The notes: a model not told the origin generated them from the sequence alone. Shown: positions 23,686 to 35,978, numbered from the stretch's first letter. The stretch is 64,000 nt of DNA from Varanus komodoensis (GCF_004798865.1 NW_025335268.1:58842374-58906373), one strand, 5' to 3'. Numbers and translations are program-made.

Positions 23686-26240
23686 GTTGCAAGCGATTAA
23701 ATTAGAGTGCTAAGGCTGCTTTGTATGAGTAGACCCAAAGTTATTTCAGCACTTGATGCCAGAAACTCTAATTTTCTTTATTTTAAGATTTCTACCACTG
23801 ATACCATGTGAACATACGACATTAAGCACTCCTAGAACAGAAGAACTGCAAGTAGGAAGTATAGCTAGGCCTTCATTAATAATATCTACAGCCAGGTCTT
23901 CATTTTAATGTCTGTCCTGGTACTTGCTTTTATTTGTTTTTACCAGAATTCTGTATGTATGTTGTTTGTATTGTATATTGTTTTGTTTAACTTATTGTTT
24001 AATTGGAATGTTTTATTGATAACCTGATTTCATGTATTGTGTTTGGATTTTATTGAGTATAAACCATTCAGAGAGCCAACATGGTTGAGTGCACAATACA
24101 CATTTTTTATATAAATACAGTAAGAAATCTGCACAGCATTTAAAACTGGAACAAGGGAAGGAAAGCACAGCTTGTTGCTCAAAATGAATCCCAAGCACCA
24201 AATCTAAAGGAATTTTTGTTCATGGCTGAATGACCATCTAAACAAAGGCTATGTAGGTTGCTTTCACCTGGGAATCTGTCATAGCAGATCTCGTCTTGTG
24301 AAACTTGCTTTGTGAATAAGCAGCTTCTATTTTCCTGCCATGCTTTCTGTGACACAGAATCGTCATTCTTTCAACACAGGGTGTCTTATCATACCTTTTA
24401 ACTGCTTCTGAGAGCAAGCATTGAAGTAGCACCAAGCCATCCCAAACTAGGCATTCGACGCTTGTCCTTGCATATTTGGACAGGGCAGCCCCCCCTCATA
24501 GGTGAAGTGAGGAGACTGCTTCAAGTAGGCAGTGGGCAGCAAGCAGACAGAGACAAGGTGTTGGAAGCCAGGGCTGTATGTGCTATCTGGCATGCCCTGG
24601 GTCCCTGAAGCTAGTCTGCTGCCTAGCTGGCTGGTTTCTGAGTACGGAGTACTTAGAGGGCATGCTTTACTTTGCCTCAAGCAGAATAATGAATTGGGCC
24701 AGCTCTGTAGTCAAATGAACTGAGGTTTGCCTTTTTTGCTGGAGAATCTGTTTGCTACAAGGGATTAATGGCTGGGATGAACAGAGTTGGTGTTTTCCAC
24801 TGATGGAACAGTTTTGATCCAGTGGAGGCCTCCATGACAGAGGTGATTTTCAGTGTTTGCTGCATGCTCTGTCCCCCAAATCTTCCCTGGAGGATTGGGA
24901 ACCCATCAGAATGATGAGAGGTGGCATGGGAGGCAAGGAAAGGCTCTCTGTAGCTCATTACCTTGGTTTTTGGATAGCAGGCCAGAAAATGAAATATTTC
25001 AAACAGATACTTTTTGCTTATTTATTTATATATCACCTTACCTTAACTGAGTGCAAGGTGATATGCAAAATTGAAATAAAAATTTATAGTGAAAGGGAAA
25101 GCCTAACTAATGTTGTAGTCCTAACAGGATGCCTGTAAGCCCTAAACTTGGAGGCTGAGGGTCATCCAGGACTGAGCAAGGGAAACAGCAGGACTGATCT
25201 TCATCTCCTTGTCCTCCCACTCTGCACTTTGGCTAAATGGGCTTTTTTGACTTTCTAAATGGAGCATGTCAGAGGGAAAGAGCAGAAGAGCAGAGGCCTT
25301 CAGGATACCTGCAGCTACTATAATCTCTTCCTCTCCCCTTAAAACTCTCCTTTTAATATCTCTCTCCCCCACCCTCTCCCTCTCCCTCCCCCCACTGATT
25401 TTGGAGACCAGCTGTGTCAGCTTTGGGGAAATGGAGCAGAGCTTGGATTCACAGCTGCAGGATGGAAGTGTTGTCTGTGACCTCACAGCTGATCATCTGA
25501 GTCTGGTGGCTACAGGATCTCTCCCCATATCAGGCTTTAAAGCCAGAAAATGTTCAATTAAAAAAACATATATTTTTGACAGGCACTGCATGAGTCCCTG
25601 ATTCACTCAAGGACATCTGGTGTACAAATAGCATGTTTTTAATGAATTATTTGTCTTGTGCTATAAGCATTATTTTTAAAAATTGTAGGTTACAGTGCCC
25701 CCCCCCCACATGCACACACTTTTTCCTGCTTCTCTTAAAGAAACAAAAACACGACGTCCTGCCTGAAAACAAGCTGCCTTCTTGTCCCAGTCACAAGGCT
25801 CACTTCACTGCTCAGTACTTCTCCATGCTAGATCCTTGTTACTCAAGCATGATGTGTACTTTAGTGTACAAGAGAAAGATGTGGAGGACGAGAAACTTCC
25901 ACAGCAATGTAGCACAGCCTGGTGTGGCCCCAGGCCCCAGTTTCACTGCCCACTTCAGGGGGTCTCATGCCATGACTATTCAATATTCAAAAAGCTGCTG
26001 AGTAACTGAAACAGACAGTGATGTAAAAGGGGAGTCTCAGGGGCTGCCAAGGCCTTTCAGGAATTGTTCCAAAAAATGTGGAGTTGCGCCAAGTTCACCG
26101 TTCGATCAGGCGATATTTCTCTGTGCTGCAGCTGATTAGCATGCCAAGCTGATCTTGCTTATCTCTGTCTCTTGGCTCTATTGCTTTCCGAAGAAGAAAG
26201 TAGAATACCAGTGGCTAGGAAAAAAACAGAATTCTATTAG
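23686..26240. other. Intergenic sequence with old LINE-like tails
   Basis: AT-rich. The stretches 23,930-24,060 and 25,015-25,090 resemble degraded LINE/SINE tails (TTTATTTATATATCACC...). A CT-rich patch (CTCTCCCCCACCCTCTCCCT) lies at 25,360-25,395. Overlapping frames on both strands at 25,142-25,601 are chance in that patch. Confidence 0.35.
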
Positions 26241-26320
26241 GCTGCAATCCTGTACCTTCATGCAAGTACCATTGAACTCTATAGGTTTTAGGCCTGAGTA
26301 GGCATGTATAGGATTACACT
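26241..26320. repeat. Palindromic repeat, family P2
   Basis: GCTGCAATCCTGTACCTTCA at the left and GTATAGGATTACAC at the right are inverted ends. The interior CATTGAACTCTATAGG and GCCTGAGTAGGCAT is typical of the family. Confidence 0.65.
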
Positions 26321-27374
26321 TTACGTATCTTTACTTTCCTCTTTCCTTATGCAATTCATTTTTATTAGTCTACCTCCATTAATACAGTACCTCATAGGAA
26401 GCAAATATTTCCATCCACCATCCAGCTGGCTTCTTCAGCTGAAAGGAGTCTCCAGGGATATATCTTCATAGACTTAGATTTGTTTAATATGATTTCATGG
26501 TTATTCTAATCAGAAAATCTGGGGCTTGTAATTTTGTATGGAGGAAACAGATCTTTAACCTTCAGTTCTTCACGAAACTTCAACTTGATGCACAAATCAA
26601 TAGGTAGAACTTTCATTGGTTAAATCATTGACACATAACCAAGCTCGAGAAAAACCCTTTTTTCTAGAAAGCAGCATGTATGCATCTTTGAAATGTAGCT
26701 GACACTGGCCAAGCACCAGTCCAGAGAAAGCTAGTTGGCACTTGACAGATAACAGGGACTCAAACAAAGGGCAATTCACACCAGTCCAGCCCATCCTCTT
26801 CCTCTTCTAACACCCCATCCTCCCCCCTCCTTCCAAGCATCTTATTTGATATGCAAGTAGGAAAGATCACACCTTGTAACTTTTTGCTGCTATAACCCAT
26901 TAGAAAGTGTTCACTGTATTACAAGCAATCCTCTAATGATCAGTGTATAAAAGGGCCAACTGAGGACTGCTCAGGAGCATCATCTGGAACAATTCGTAGG
27001 TAGCTGGTTATTCGCAAGAACAAATTCTTTAAAAGAAAACCTTCTCCTGTTGTGTGTTTCGGGCATACGCTCACCAGGACACAGACCTTTTGGTCAACAA
27101 ACTCAATGGCACAATCATAAAAGTGTTCACCCTTCACAGCCATAGCAAAGGTATGTTGTGAGAGAAAGTTGCATCAGTAGCAATTCAGCAGGCATTGCTG
27201 ACAGCTAGTGATCAGCTGGGCGGTATTTGTTGTAGGATTGCCTGAGAAGAGTGCTGAGAGAATGCAGTAACTTCACAAAAGACAACCTGCCTTACGGTAG
27301 GATATGTTGCAACACATGGTAATGTCTGTTGCCTCATGAAATGTCCACCTCCGGAGGCCCTTTAGGGCGAATTT
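26321..27374. other. Intergenic sequence, one orphan minus-strand frame
   Basis: The 67-codon minus-strand frame at 26,940-27,143 contains VDQKVCVLVSVCPKH and has a varied, protein-like composition, but I cannot assign it and see no convincing acceptor or donor at both ends. It may be part of an old repeat. Confidence 0.3.
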
Positions 27375-27505
27375 GTGCATGCCTGGTGCCCTTCAGATGC
27401 TTTGGACTTCAAGTCCCTTAAGTCCTGGCCAGCAGAACCAATTGCCCTGGATTATTGCAGTTGTAGTCAACACATATGAAAGATACCAGATTGCCTATTT
27501 CTGGA
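27375..27505. repeat. Palindromic repeat, family P1
   Basis: TGCCCTTCAGATGCTTTGGA and CTTCAAGTCCCTTAAGTCC at the left, and GTTGTAGTCAACACATATGA at the right, follow the family layout. It is a diverged copy. Confidence 0.5.
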
Positions 27506-27639
27506 TCTAGAGAATACACTTCTGCTTTTCCCCATGCAATAACAACATTATAAGTAATGGATTCCAGATTATGATGAAGCATTTCCAACAAAGTTCCCAC
27601 CAAAAGCGACTTCTTCTGATTTGCTTGCCAACATCTATG

Positions 27640-27905
27640 CATGCTTACACACAAGTATGTTCTGCGGGGTTCAAGAGAACTTACTTCTGTGTCAGTGTGC
27701 AGTCCTAAACTTGTTTATTCAGATGTATTTCAGTGGTATTTGTTCCCATGTAGGTGTGCTTGGAATGAGAGGGTTATGGCACAGTCCTAGTCATGTTTAT
27801 ATAGAAATAGGTCTCAGTATATAAGTTGCCCTAATGTGTATAGGAACACTAGGCTGTAGTCTTATGTTCATTTACCAAGAGTAAGTACAACTGAATATAC
27901 TAAGT
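27640..27905. repeat. Cluster of about three diverged family P2 copies
   Basis: GTGCAGTCCTAAACTTG (27,697), GGCACAGTCCTAGTCATG (27,778) and GGCTGTAGTCTTATGTTC (27,851) are successive variants of the P2 end. Between them are the usual ACTTACTTCTGTG and AGAGTAAGTACAACTGAATA segments. Confidence 0.45.
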
Positions 27906-29195
27906 TGTATTTGGATTGATCAATTAAACTACTAATTCACAAAATAAACAATCCATTTTCACATGTTTTGAGGTTTATTATAGGACATGATAAAAAGACA
28001 TGATATGTTTGCTTAATTGATGAATGAAATATTCGATTATTAAGATGTGATTAAACATCTTCCTTTTTCTGATTAGTGGTTAAACACACACAAACACACA
28101 ACCTGAAATGTCAATTGTAAGGTAACATCATCACATTTCTGAAATGCCAGTTTCCCAAATGTTCTAAAAATGGTAAATGGAGGCAGCCAAAGCAGGGAAT
28201 ATTCATTGCTTCATAAATGCCAGAAAATAGATCTCTCTGTCATTTCTCATTTCTTTCAGGATGTGTCTGTCTTAATAGAAACCAAGTGTTAAGGTGAAAG
28301 TGCCATTTTGATAGAGGGCTACCTTACACTGCAGTCACTTCTTTGAATCCAATAGAACCTTTCACAAATCATGCAACGCATCATGCATTTTGGCTTGCTA
28401 GCGCGAGTCCTTACTAGGGCCCAAGCAGTGTTCCTAGGATTTTAGTGTTACAGTGCTAATGATACTTTATAGTATCATTAGATTAAATATTTTCTGATAT
28501 TTGTCATAAAATGCTCTTAACTGTGTTATGCAAAAAAACAACAACCCTCTTCTGTCCTAATTATTCAGATTCTGACATTAGCAAGTAGTAATTGCTCTTC
28601 CATGAGTCCATGCTTAGCTGAAATTGTACATAATGGGAGTCTTTTGTATAATGTAGGTTGTAAATACCATATTCTTCTTTTCTTCTTCCTTTCTAGCTCA
28701 TCTTCTCTATTTTAATTTTAATTGTTTTAGCCTGGAACAAAAACAAAAAGCATTTTGTGAGAACTATTGTGACTGAGGAAAATTAGTCTAGAATTAATCT
28801 TTAAAGCTTTCTTTGTTTGTAAATCTCCAGTGACATGTTGAGCTCAACCTGCTTAAGCAAGTTTAATAGATTCATGTTAATAATTAAGAGAGCTGTTGAG
28901 GATTGTTTCCAGCCTGTGACATAATATTATTCTCCTACTTTTTACAACGCATTCTCCTTCTGAAGAATCCAAAGCCAATACTATAAAACAGATGTTACTG
29001 GCCTGCTGATAACAAGAAGGGAGAGCTGTGGAATTATTTCACTAAAATAAGCTTTTTTTCTAGTCATTCACAGTTTCCCATCATTCTTACAATTATTGTA
29101 AAATATCAATCGCTTTCCAATTATACACATTTGATTTAAAGGGGACGTCTTTCTAGATGGCCTCAAAGTTAAAGTTAATTCTGCCACATAAGCCT
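27906..29195. other. AT-rich intergenic sequence
   Basis: One of the most AT-rich stretches of the window. No exon or repeat with ends was found. A short CACACA run lies at 28,085-28,100. Confidence 0.4.
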
Positions 29196-29325
29196 TCCCA
29201 AGCCGGTGTCATCCTGATGCTCGGGATGACACCTCCCAGAATTCCTGAATATTTGCCATGCTGGTCAGGAAGGATGAAAGTTAATGTGCAATACCATCTG
29301 GACAGTACCAGGTTTGGAAGGACAG
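29196..29325. repeat. Palindromic repeat, family P1
   Basis: GGTGTCATCCTGATGCTCGG, ATTTGCCATGCTGGTCAGGA and ACCATCTGGACAGTACCAGG keep the family order. Confidence 0.5.
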
Positions 29326-29396
29326 TGAGAAACAACACAGTCAACAGCACAACAAAAAACTTAATCAAAAGGTGTGGGGGAGTAGGAGAAGGCTTG

Positions 29397-29475
29397 CAAC
29401 CCAGTCCTATGCATGTCTGCTTCTGAAGGAAGGTCTCACTGTGTTCAGTGGGGTTTACTTCCAAGTACATGTGAA
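29397..29475. repeat. Palindromic repeat, family P2
   Basis: CAACCCAGTCCTATGCATGT at the left, with GTGTTCAGTGGGGTTTACTT as the conserved interior. Confidence 0.6.
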
Positions 29476-29604
29476 TAACTGGGATAGGGAACCATGTTTG
29501 GCCTCAGGCTGGGACATCAGGCCCTCATGTTAGGGGTAGGTAAGGTCATCATGCAAACTGAAGATATTATACCAAGACTTCTCCATGTGCCGATCCATTT
29601 CTGC

Positions 29605-29725
29605 ACCCTATTCAAAGTGCTGGTTTTAACCTTTAAAACCCTATATGGCTTGGAATTTCTCCTCCCATATTTCCCTACCTGGGCATTAAGCTGTACTTTT
29701 AAGTACTTTTTAAAGTCTATGTTTT
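29605..29725 (+). mobile_element. L2-type LINE fragment
   Basis: TTCAAAGTGCTGGTTTTAAC, CTTTAAAACCCTATATGGCT matches the L2 segment coding FKVLVLTFKTLYGLEFL. It is only about 120 bp and the 3' end is missing. Confidence 0.65.
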
Positions 29726-30214
29726 AGGTAAATAAAATCAAAGTCGCCTTTGCATTGGCTTGTTAGGGCACACACCTGCATGTTATTTATTTCACTTTAT
29801 GCATGCTCTGGACTTTAATTCCCGCCGTCAGCAGAGTACATGGAAGAATAGCACATTCTGTGTTGTATTCAAAACCAACTTGGGCATGGAGCTATTCCAG
29901 GAGAAAAAATACTTGCAGAGCAAACCAGACAGGGTGGTAAATGTGACTTTGCTTTCAACAAGCAGATTTTTAAACATGCAAATATGAACTGGAGGTAAGG
30001 AAAAGTTAATAATTAAAAGGGTCAGAGCAGGCACAAATGGGAAATTTAACCTTTCCTACCTTCCACAATCCTAAGGAAGACAGAAATCCCACACTGGTGC
30101 CAGAGTGATTTCCTGTTACTATAAAACAAACAAACATGCTAGTTTCAGAAGAAGAATTTCCAGCTGAGTGGAGTAGGGGAGGAAGGACTACATTCCCTCC
30201 CCCTCTATCTGATT

Positions 30215-30560
30215 CCTTTATTTATTTATTTATTTATTTATTTATTAAAACATTTTTATGCCGCCCCATTCGCCGAAGCCTTGGGGCAGCTTACAACAAT
30301 AAATTAAAAGTAATTATAATATAAATTACAATAAATATAAACATTAAATTAAAAATACAAAAATACAGTATAAAATAAGCCGCCCTGGCCAGATAAAACC
30401 AATAATGTTAACAATTAAAATGCCGCTTAAATAAAAAGGTCTTCGCCTGGCGCCGAAAAATGAATAACGACGGTGCCAGGCGGACCTCTCTGGGGAGCGC
30501 ATTCCATAACTTAGGCGCCACCGCAGAGAAAGCCCTCCTCTGAGTACCCAACTTCTGCAA
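30215..30560 (-). mobile_element. L2-type LINE 3' end
   Basis: On the minus strand GTQRRAFSAVAPKLWNALPR and FIFRRQAKTFLFKRHF lead into an AT-rich 3' UTR, the stem (plus-strand view GCCGCCCCATTCGCCGAAGC) and a (TTTA)n tail at 30,217-30,246. The short coding part is still open, so it is a fairly young 5'-truncated copy. Confidence 0.9.
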
Positions 30561-30994
30561 GTTGAATTTATTTTGACAATCAGCTGCCTGCACATTTAAT
30601 GCAAAGATGAAAACCACACATTTGTGTTTTTAAAAAGATGCTTCTCCACCCACCTTTCAAATTTTGATGGCATATTGAGTGATGCGGTGATGTGCCCTGC
30701 CAGCCCCTGGAAGTTGCCCACCCAGTTTAAACAAATAGAACTTCATCCATGTATTTCCAGTTGTATATCTTACTTTCCATACAGGTATACACACTGATTT
30801 TAAATGGGCTTTCCTGTGTTGAATTGTGATCAAAACTAGTGGAGGTAAACACATTCCCCCTTTCTTCTTGCTACAGCTTTTGTCAATCACCAAAAATACA
30901 AATGAGGCATAGAACAGGTAAGACTACAACTGTATTTATTTGCATCACTATGTAACTTCCATGACAATCAAGGAAAGCCAAACAAACAGTGTGA

Positions 30995-31175
30995 CGAGAG
31001 GCAAGTCATAATGGTGACCTAGTTTGCATAAAAACACAAGCTAGAGTTCAGGCCAAGGGTTATTCCTCAAAACCCCTGCTCTGTGGTTAAGTATGGATTG
31101 TTAATCAGAAGCAGCCCAGAGTTCACAACCCAACAACAAGTCACTGGTTCTCTTCCTGGCTGGGGTATGCTAGGA
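30995..31175. repeat. Interspersed repeat, family P3 (AACAACCCA-rich)
   Basis: GACCTAGTTTGCATAAAAAC, AAGCTAGAGTTCAGGCC, CTGTGGTTAAGTATGGATTG and CACAACCCAACAACAAG follow the same order as 32,555-32,845. Confidence 0.55.
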
Positions 31176-32554
31176 GTTGTAGACCTTTTTTCTGTCTAAG
31201 CAGGCTCAGTGCCTTCCTTCATTTCATGACACATTCTCATCTATAATCACCAAGATGCTCTAATTGATTTAGCTACTGGGTGTATTTTCTATTGTGAAGA
31301 GAGATTTCATTTTTATAATAAAGACATGTTTAACACAGTTATTTTTGTTTTGTTTTGCGTTTAAATTAGCCTTTGTATGACAGGTTTACAGCCAACATAT
31401 TCTTCATGCCGATATCGATTTCAGTCTTTATGGTTTTTCAATGTGGGAGCTGGAATTATTTGTGTCCTGTGTGAGGCCATTTATTCACATGGGTTGCCAC
31501 TTTAGATGCAGCTTCTCTTTATGACAGTTCATTGCTACTGTCATGGCTGAATCAGGCTATTTATGTTCATGGGTGCAGATGGTTTCTTAATCCAGCCAAT
31601 ACTGAAGCTATAAAAATAGTAGCAAGGGGGACACCAGAGAGTTAGTCTTCCTATATTAATTCATGTTTGATTTGTTGTTTACCTTTCTATAGTAGCTGTT
31701 ACTACATGGTATGACAAGGGACCACCATTTGTACATGTGCAGGAACTAAGGTCCTAAGGGGCCTTAGGAAATTTCAGAAAAATGCCACTGATGGACTTTA
31801 CAATGGAAGAGACAACAGTGATCCCTACATTTGACTGTCCCTACTCAAAGTACTTCTATGAACCAAATTTGCTTCAGGATTCCAAAGGATTCGTGTATGG
31901 AAACTTCTTTGAAAAGCAGTAATCGTCATACAGATTACTAATGCAGGAGTCCAAATATAAACTGCTAAGGTTGTTCTTCTGGTATATGCACATTCTTGCA
32001 CATTTTAATTATTCACCTGGTATGTAAATAATTGAAAGAGCACTGCACAAGGATATCAGTGTAACAGCTTTGGTAAGAATTTCATTAATTTCGTCAGAAC
32101 ATGACAGGGTCAGAGTCTTTTGCAAGAATAATGATTGCAGTTCTGCCCCTCCTCTGCCACCTGTCCTGAACACAAACTCACACACACACACCTGTCTTGA
32201 AGTGTGTGTGCACACACTTTTACTATCAATAGAAAACCAATGACTACAAGTAAGGGCTGCACTATACATAATCACTTAGTGTTCAGGGTGAGCTTTGCGG
32301 GAACAAACAAAGGTATTTTATAATGTTTGAAGAATGGAACAGTGGTGTATTGGTAAATCGTAAAATATAGGTGCTCACTGCAGCAGTCCTCCCAAAAATG
32401 CAGGCTGCTTTGTTGCCCTCTGTTATATATGACTTTTGGAGATCTTGTGTAAAGTGAATGTGTCTTCTTTGTCTTTGGCTATTTGTGGTATAGAAATTCA
32501 TAATAAAGTATTAAAGATCAAGCTAACCTACAATGCTTAGCATTAGCACAGGGG
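31176..32554. other. Intergenic sequence, possible conserved non-coding DNA
   Basis: No coding exon found. The part 31,320-31,620 is free of recognised repeats and contains several homeobox-like cores. A small CACACACA/GTGTGTG inverted patch is at 32,170-32,216. Confidence 0.35.
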
Positions 32555-32845
32555 TAGCTCATAACAGTTACCTGGTTTGCACCTAAGTATAAGCTAGAGT
32601 ACAGGTTGAATCATGGGTTGTTGCTGGATCATGGTTTGTCATTACTTACAACCCTTGCACTGTGGTTTGTGATGGGCTGTTAATCACAAACAACCCAGCA
32701 ACAACAAACCCAACAACAAACATTGGTTCTTATCCTTGGTTGTTTTTGGTTAACAACCCAAGCTTAAACCATTGTGCAGGGTTCACACACAACAATAACC
32801 TATAATTCAACAGCAGGCTGTTGTTATATGTGAACTAGGCCAAAA
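32555..32845. repeat. Interspersed repeat, family P3
   Basis: TACCTGGTTTGCACCTAAGT, AAGCTAGAGTACAGGTTG, a central set of TGGTTTGT / ACAAACCA and AACAACCCA motifs in both orientations, and TATGTGAACTAGGCC at the end. The start and end (CTGGTTTGCAC / GTGAACTAGG) are loosely inverted, as in a MITE. Confidence 0.6.
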
Positions 32846-33537
32846 TCCATTTTTTCACTAGCTGTTGTGAGTATTGCAGCTAAGCTCAGAGGAAGGAAAT
32901 TTGTCCAGACTGTAGTGTTCAATAGAAGCATTTCCCCAAGGCGGTATTGTCTTGGTGAGAAAGTTCAACTAAGCTGTGTACTTGCTCATTCAGCAGATAA
33001 GAGACTCAAAGCCAGCTGCTTTGTAGATACAAGTTTTTTCTGTGTTAGCTCCTTGTTCACCATAGAATAGCATTAGGTACTGCTAATTGTGTGACTAGAA
33101 CACCAAACTAGGAACACTGTATTTGGTTTGATGAAGTTGTTCTGTGTTTGGATGAATTGTTTGGATAAATTCTGACAAATGTTTTATGCATTTTTTAAAA
33201 AATTATTTATCCTGAACTAAAACTATTTTTAGATACATTTGGGGTTTGAATGTCATTGCCTTGGCCACTACTCTGGGGTCTTTGTACTTGTGCTTCACAT
33301 GTGAACGGGCAGATCATGGCTTCAAGTTAAGGGTCAACTGCTGTTACATGTAGCTTAGGTCAAATAAAACCAAAGGAGAAAGTTACAAAGACCTAATAAC
33401 CTTTCACTGGAGACTGGAATTTGTAATGATTGCTGACTGGAGAGACAAACAAGCATATCAAATCCTACCTATAGATTCCATAGAATGTTAAGGGCAACCA
33501 ACATATTACAAGCAAATTGGTATAAAGGGACCTTCAA

Positions 33538-33631
33538 ATGAAGTTTTTAACACAGCAGTATATGAAGTTTTTAACACAGCAGTATATGAAGTTTTTAACA
33601 CAGCAGTATATGAAATTTTTAACACATCAGA
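33538..33631. repeat. 24-bp tandem repeat, about 3.9 units
   Basis: The unit ATGAAGTTTTTAACACAGCA GTAT occurs at 33,538, 33,562 and 33,586 without change. A fourth, partial copy from 33,610 has two substitutions. Confidence 0.95.
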
Positions 33632-34087
33632 AATTCTTAATAAAGGAACAGTGGAGAAAGACTTAATACCTTGTGGTTTATTTTCCCATTCAAAATCATC
33701 CCAAACTTATTTTCTTTTGCAAGGTGTCCAATACCTGTACCCATATATTGACCTGGTATGTTGATAAGGATGGGTGGTTTATTATTATTATTCTATATTT
33801 ATGCTAAGGGAAATAGTTTAGAGGCAATTTTGATGGGAGGCATGTAAAGGAAGTTGCTCAAGATTACCATCTCTCAAGGATGCTTTCCATTTAAAAAACA
33901 CACACACTCCTCTCACACACAGTGACTTCATGACATGTATTTGCATGCAGCTTTTTAATTTTGTCCTCAAGAGTAATCCAATTTAATATTTATTAGCTGT
34001 TGTCCTGAGCAAAAAATATTTGAGAAAAGTCATGATAAAAATGCTGAAAACATAGGATCAATAAATGAGAATATATATGAATTAGAA

Positions 34088-34212
34088 CAGCCTTCCCAAC
34101 CTTGTGCCTTCCAGACACATTTGGACTCCAACACCTAGAATTCCCAGTCAATGGTCCTGATGGATGGGAATCTGGGAAGCTGCGGTCTAAAGGCTACTAG
34201 GCTGGGAGAGGC
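34088..34212. repeat. Palindromic repeat, family P1
   Basis: CAGCCTTCCCAACCTTGTGC CTTCCAGACAC at the left and CTACTAGGCTGGGAGAGGCTG at the right are inverted ends. The core AGTCAATGGTCCTGATGG is between them. Confidence 0.7.
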
Positions 34213-34499
34213 TGGATTAGAATGTATAGTCTTATAGTTTTCCGATTTCACTAATACAATTCATATGTGATGAATTCCAGACAAAAAGGCAGTATTAATG
34301 TCAAACATCTGCAAAGGAGGATGTATGTTATATCTTCATAGGAAACCACATTTACTGCATAGCAATATCTCAGGATTACGGCAAAGGTTGATGGAGATGC
34401 ATAGTTATTTCTGTGCTCTCATTAGACCTGCATGCTTTCCCCAGCGGGGGAAAATATCTGTGGAGCTGGGGGAAGGAGAGCAATTTCTGCAATAAGGTC

Positions 34500-34860
34500 C
34501 TCATCCAGCTCCATTTCAGGGAGCTGCCATTTGCAAAATATTAATGAGAACTGAGGTGCATTTACACATGTCCATAGTTCACATCTAACTTGACCTTGAT
34601 TAATGGTGCATCTCTGATGCTTTTAGTTCCTATCAGCTTAGGATGGGAAGTAAGCGGCTTGGATTTCACTTAGAACAAACTGCCTGAAAGGGGGACAAGT
34701 GCTGCAAGTCAACCCCAGGCTCATTATGCTAATGACCATGGTAGATGACCTTGATGAATGGTCACAATGGAAAGTCATCACTCAGGTTAATGCAACTAAG
34801 ACAGAAGTGAAGTCCAGCATGTTGCAGTTAATTTATTCTAGTCAGGAAGTTACTTACGTT
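34500..34860. other. Repeat-free stretch, candidate enhancer
   Basis: No repeat or exon is visible. It carries closely spaced motif cores: CAAAATATTAATGAG, TGACCTTGATTAATGG, ATTATGCTAATGACC and a second TGACCTTGATGAATGG. Homeodomain cores paired with nuclear-receptor half sites in unique sequence suggest a regulatory element, but this is inference only. Confidence 0.25.
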
Positions 34861-35069
34861 ACAACATGACTGCTCTGTATTTAAAATCATGTCTCTATTG
34901 CCTGATATCGATCCATTAATTGAACTAAGTTCACATCTCTTGCTTCGTGAACAAGCAAAATGTCAGGAGGCTAAAAGCTGCTTGGAAGTATGTATGGTGT
35001 CGGAGTACCAAACCTTTGCAGAGTGGGGACAGATTCTGCATGGAGATACTGGAAGAGAGGAAGAGACAC

Positions 35070-35245
35070 AGGAAGCAGTCTTATACCAAGTTAGGGTGTT
35101 GGTCCATCTAGCCCAGTATGGTTGACACTGACCAGCAGCTGCTCAGGTAGGACTTTTTCCAGCTCTACCCAGAAGTGCTGGAGATGGTACTTGGGACCTT
35201 CTGGGCACAATGCGGTGCTCACTGAGCTATGGTGGAATTGCCCCA
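35070..35245 (-). mobile_element. tRNA-derived SINE (Ala-like head)
   Basis: The plus strand shows the complement of the head as CACTGAGCTATGG and GGTACTTGGGACCTTCTGGG (B-box), then the body CAGCTCTACCCAGAAGTGC and TTGGTCCATCTAGCCCAGTA, ending at GTCTTATACCAAGTTAGG. Confidence 0.75.
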
Positions 35246-35559
35246 AGTCAGAGCAAATCCAGCCTCACTTATGTGGAGGGCAAATTAATACTTCTGTGGA
35301 TGGCAGTACTAGTTCTCCCATATGTTGTGCTATAAATGCATCCTGTGTACACATTTCCAGGTTCATTTGGATTTTGGCTTGAAATGCAAAGCTGCAGTTC
35401 AGTTTCCCTAATCTTAGTGGGCATTCCACCTGTTTGGTTGGTAGCAACACTCCTTGCTCTCTTGTGTCTTCGATGCCATTTCTCATCATGTAGGCCTCAC
35501 ATATGCAGAAATGTGGATGGGACTGGTCTCATCCAGAGTATAACTTGCTTCGCATGACA

Positions 35560-35735
35560 TAAGAATCCACCCTGGTTTATAAGCCATGCTGGGGTAACAT
35601 GCTGTGCAAACCTGTTATGGTTTTGTCAGGGTGGCTTAAGTTTGGATTTTAAGCCACTGACAACTCATGGCTTGGAGTTGGGATGTCTTGATCCATAATG
35701 GGTTGCCATGCCATCTGAACACAGATGGCACAACT
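35560..35735. repeat. Diverged family P3 copy
   Basis: CCTGGTTTATAAGCCATGCT, AAACCTGTTATGGTTTTG and a mirrored TTTTAAGCCACTGACAAC repeat the P3 style of TGGTTT / AAACCA motifs. Assignment is weaker than for the other two. Confidence 0.35.
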
Positions 35736-35926
35736 CCCTGTGGTTCAAGCCAGCTTGTTAGCAAGGTGCTTGGCGAGAGCAGGAAAATGCGTTGCCATTC
35801 TTGCCAAGCAGCAGCTGGTGAGCGGCAGCCCAACCATCCCCAGAGTGCCCAGGGAGGTCTTGGGGGCAGCCGGGAGAGGCTTCTCATTCCTGCCAGAGCA
35901 ATGAGCTGTTTTCCACTCACTTTAAT

Positions 35927-35928
<2 letters not shown>

Positions 35929-35978
<50 letters not shown>
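35929..35978. repeat. (TG)25 microsatellite
   Basis: An uninterrupted TG run of 50 bases, followed by a short GGTGGGGGGTGG patch. Confidence 0.98.

Noticed and set aside
35070-35245. tRNA-like A- and B-box sequence
   Set aside because: Not a tRNA gene: it continues into a SINE body and the cloverleaf is not kept.
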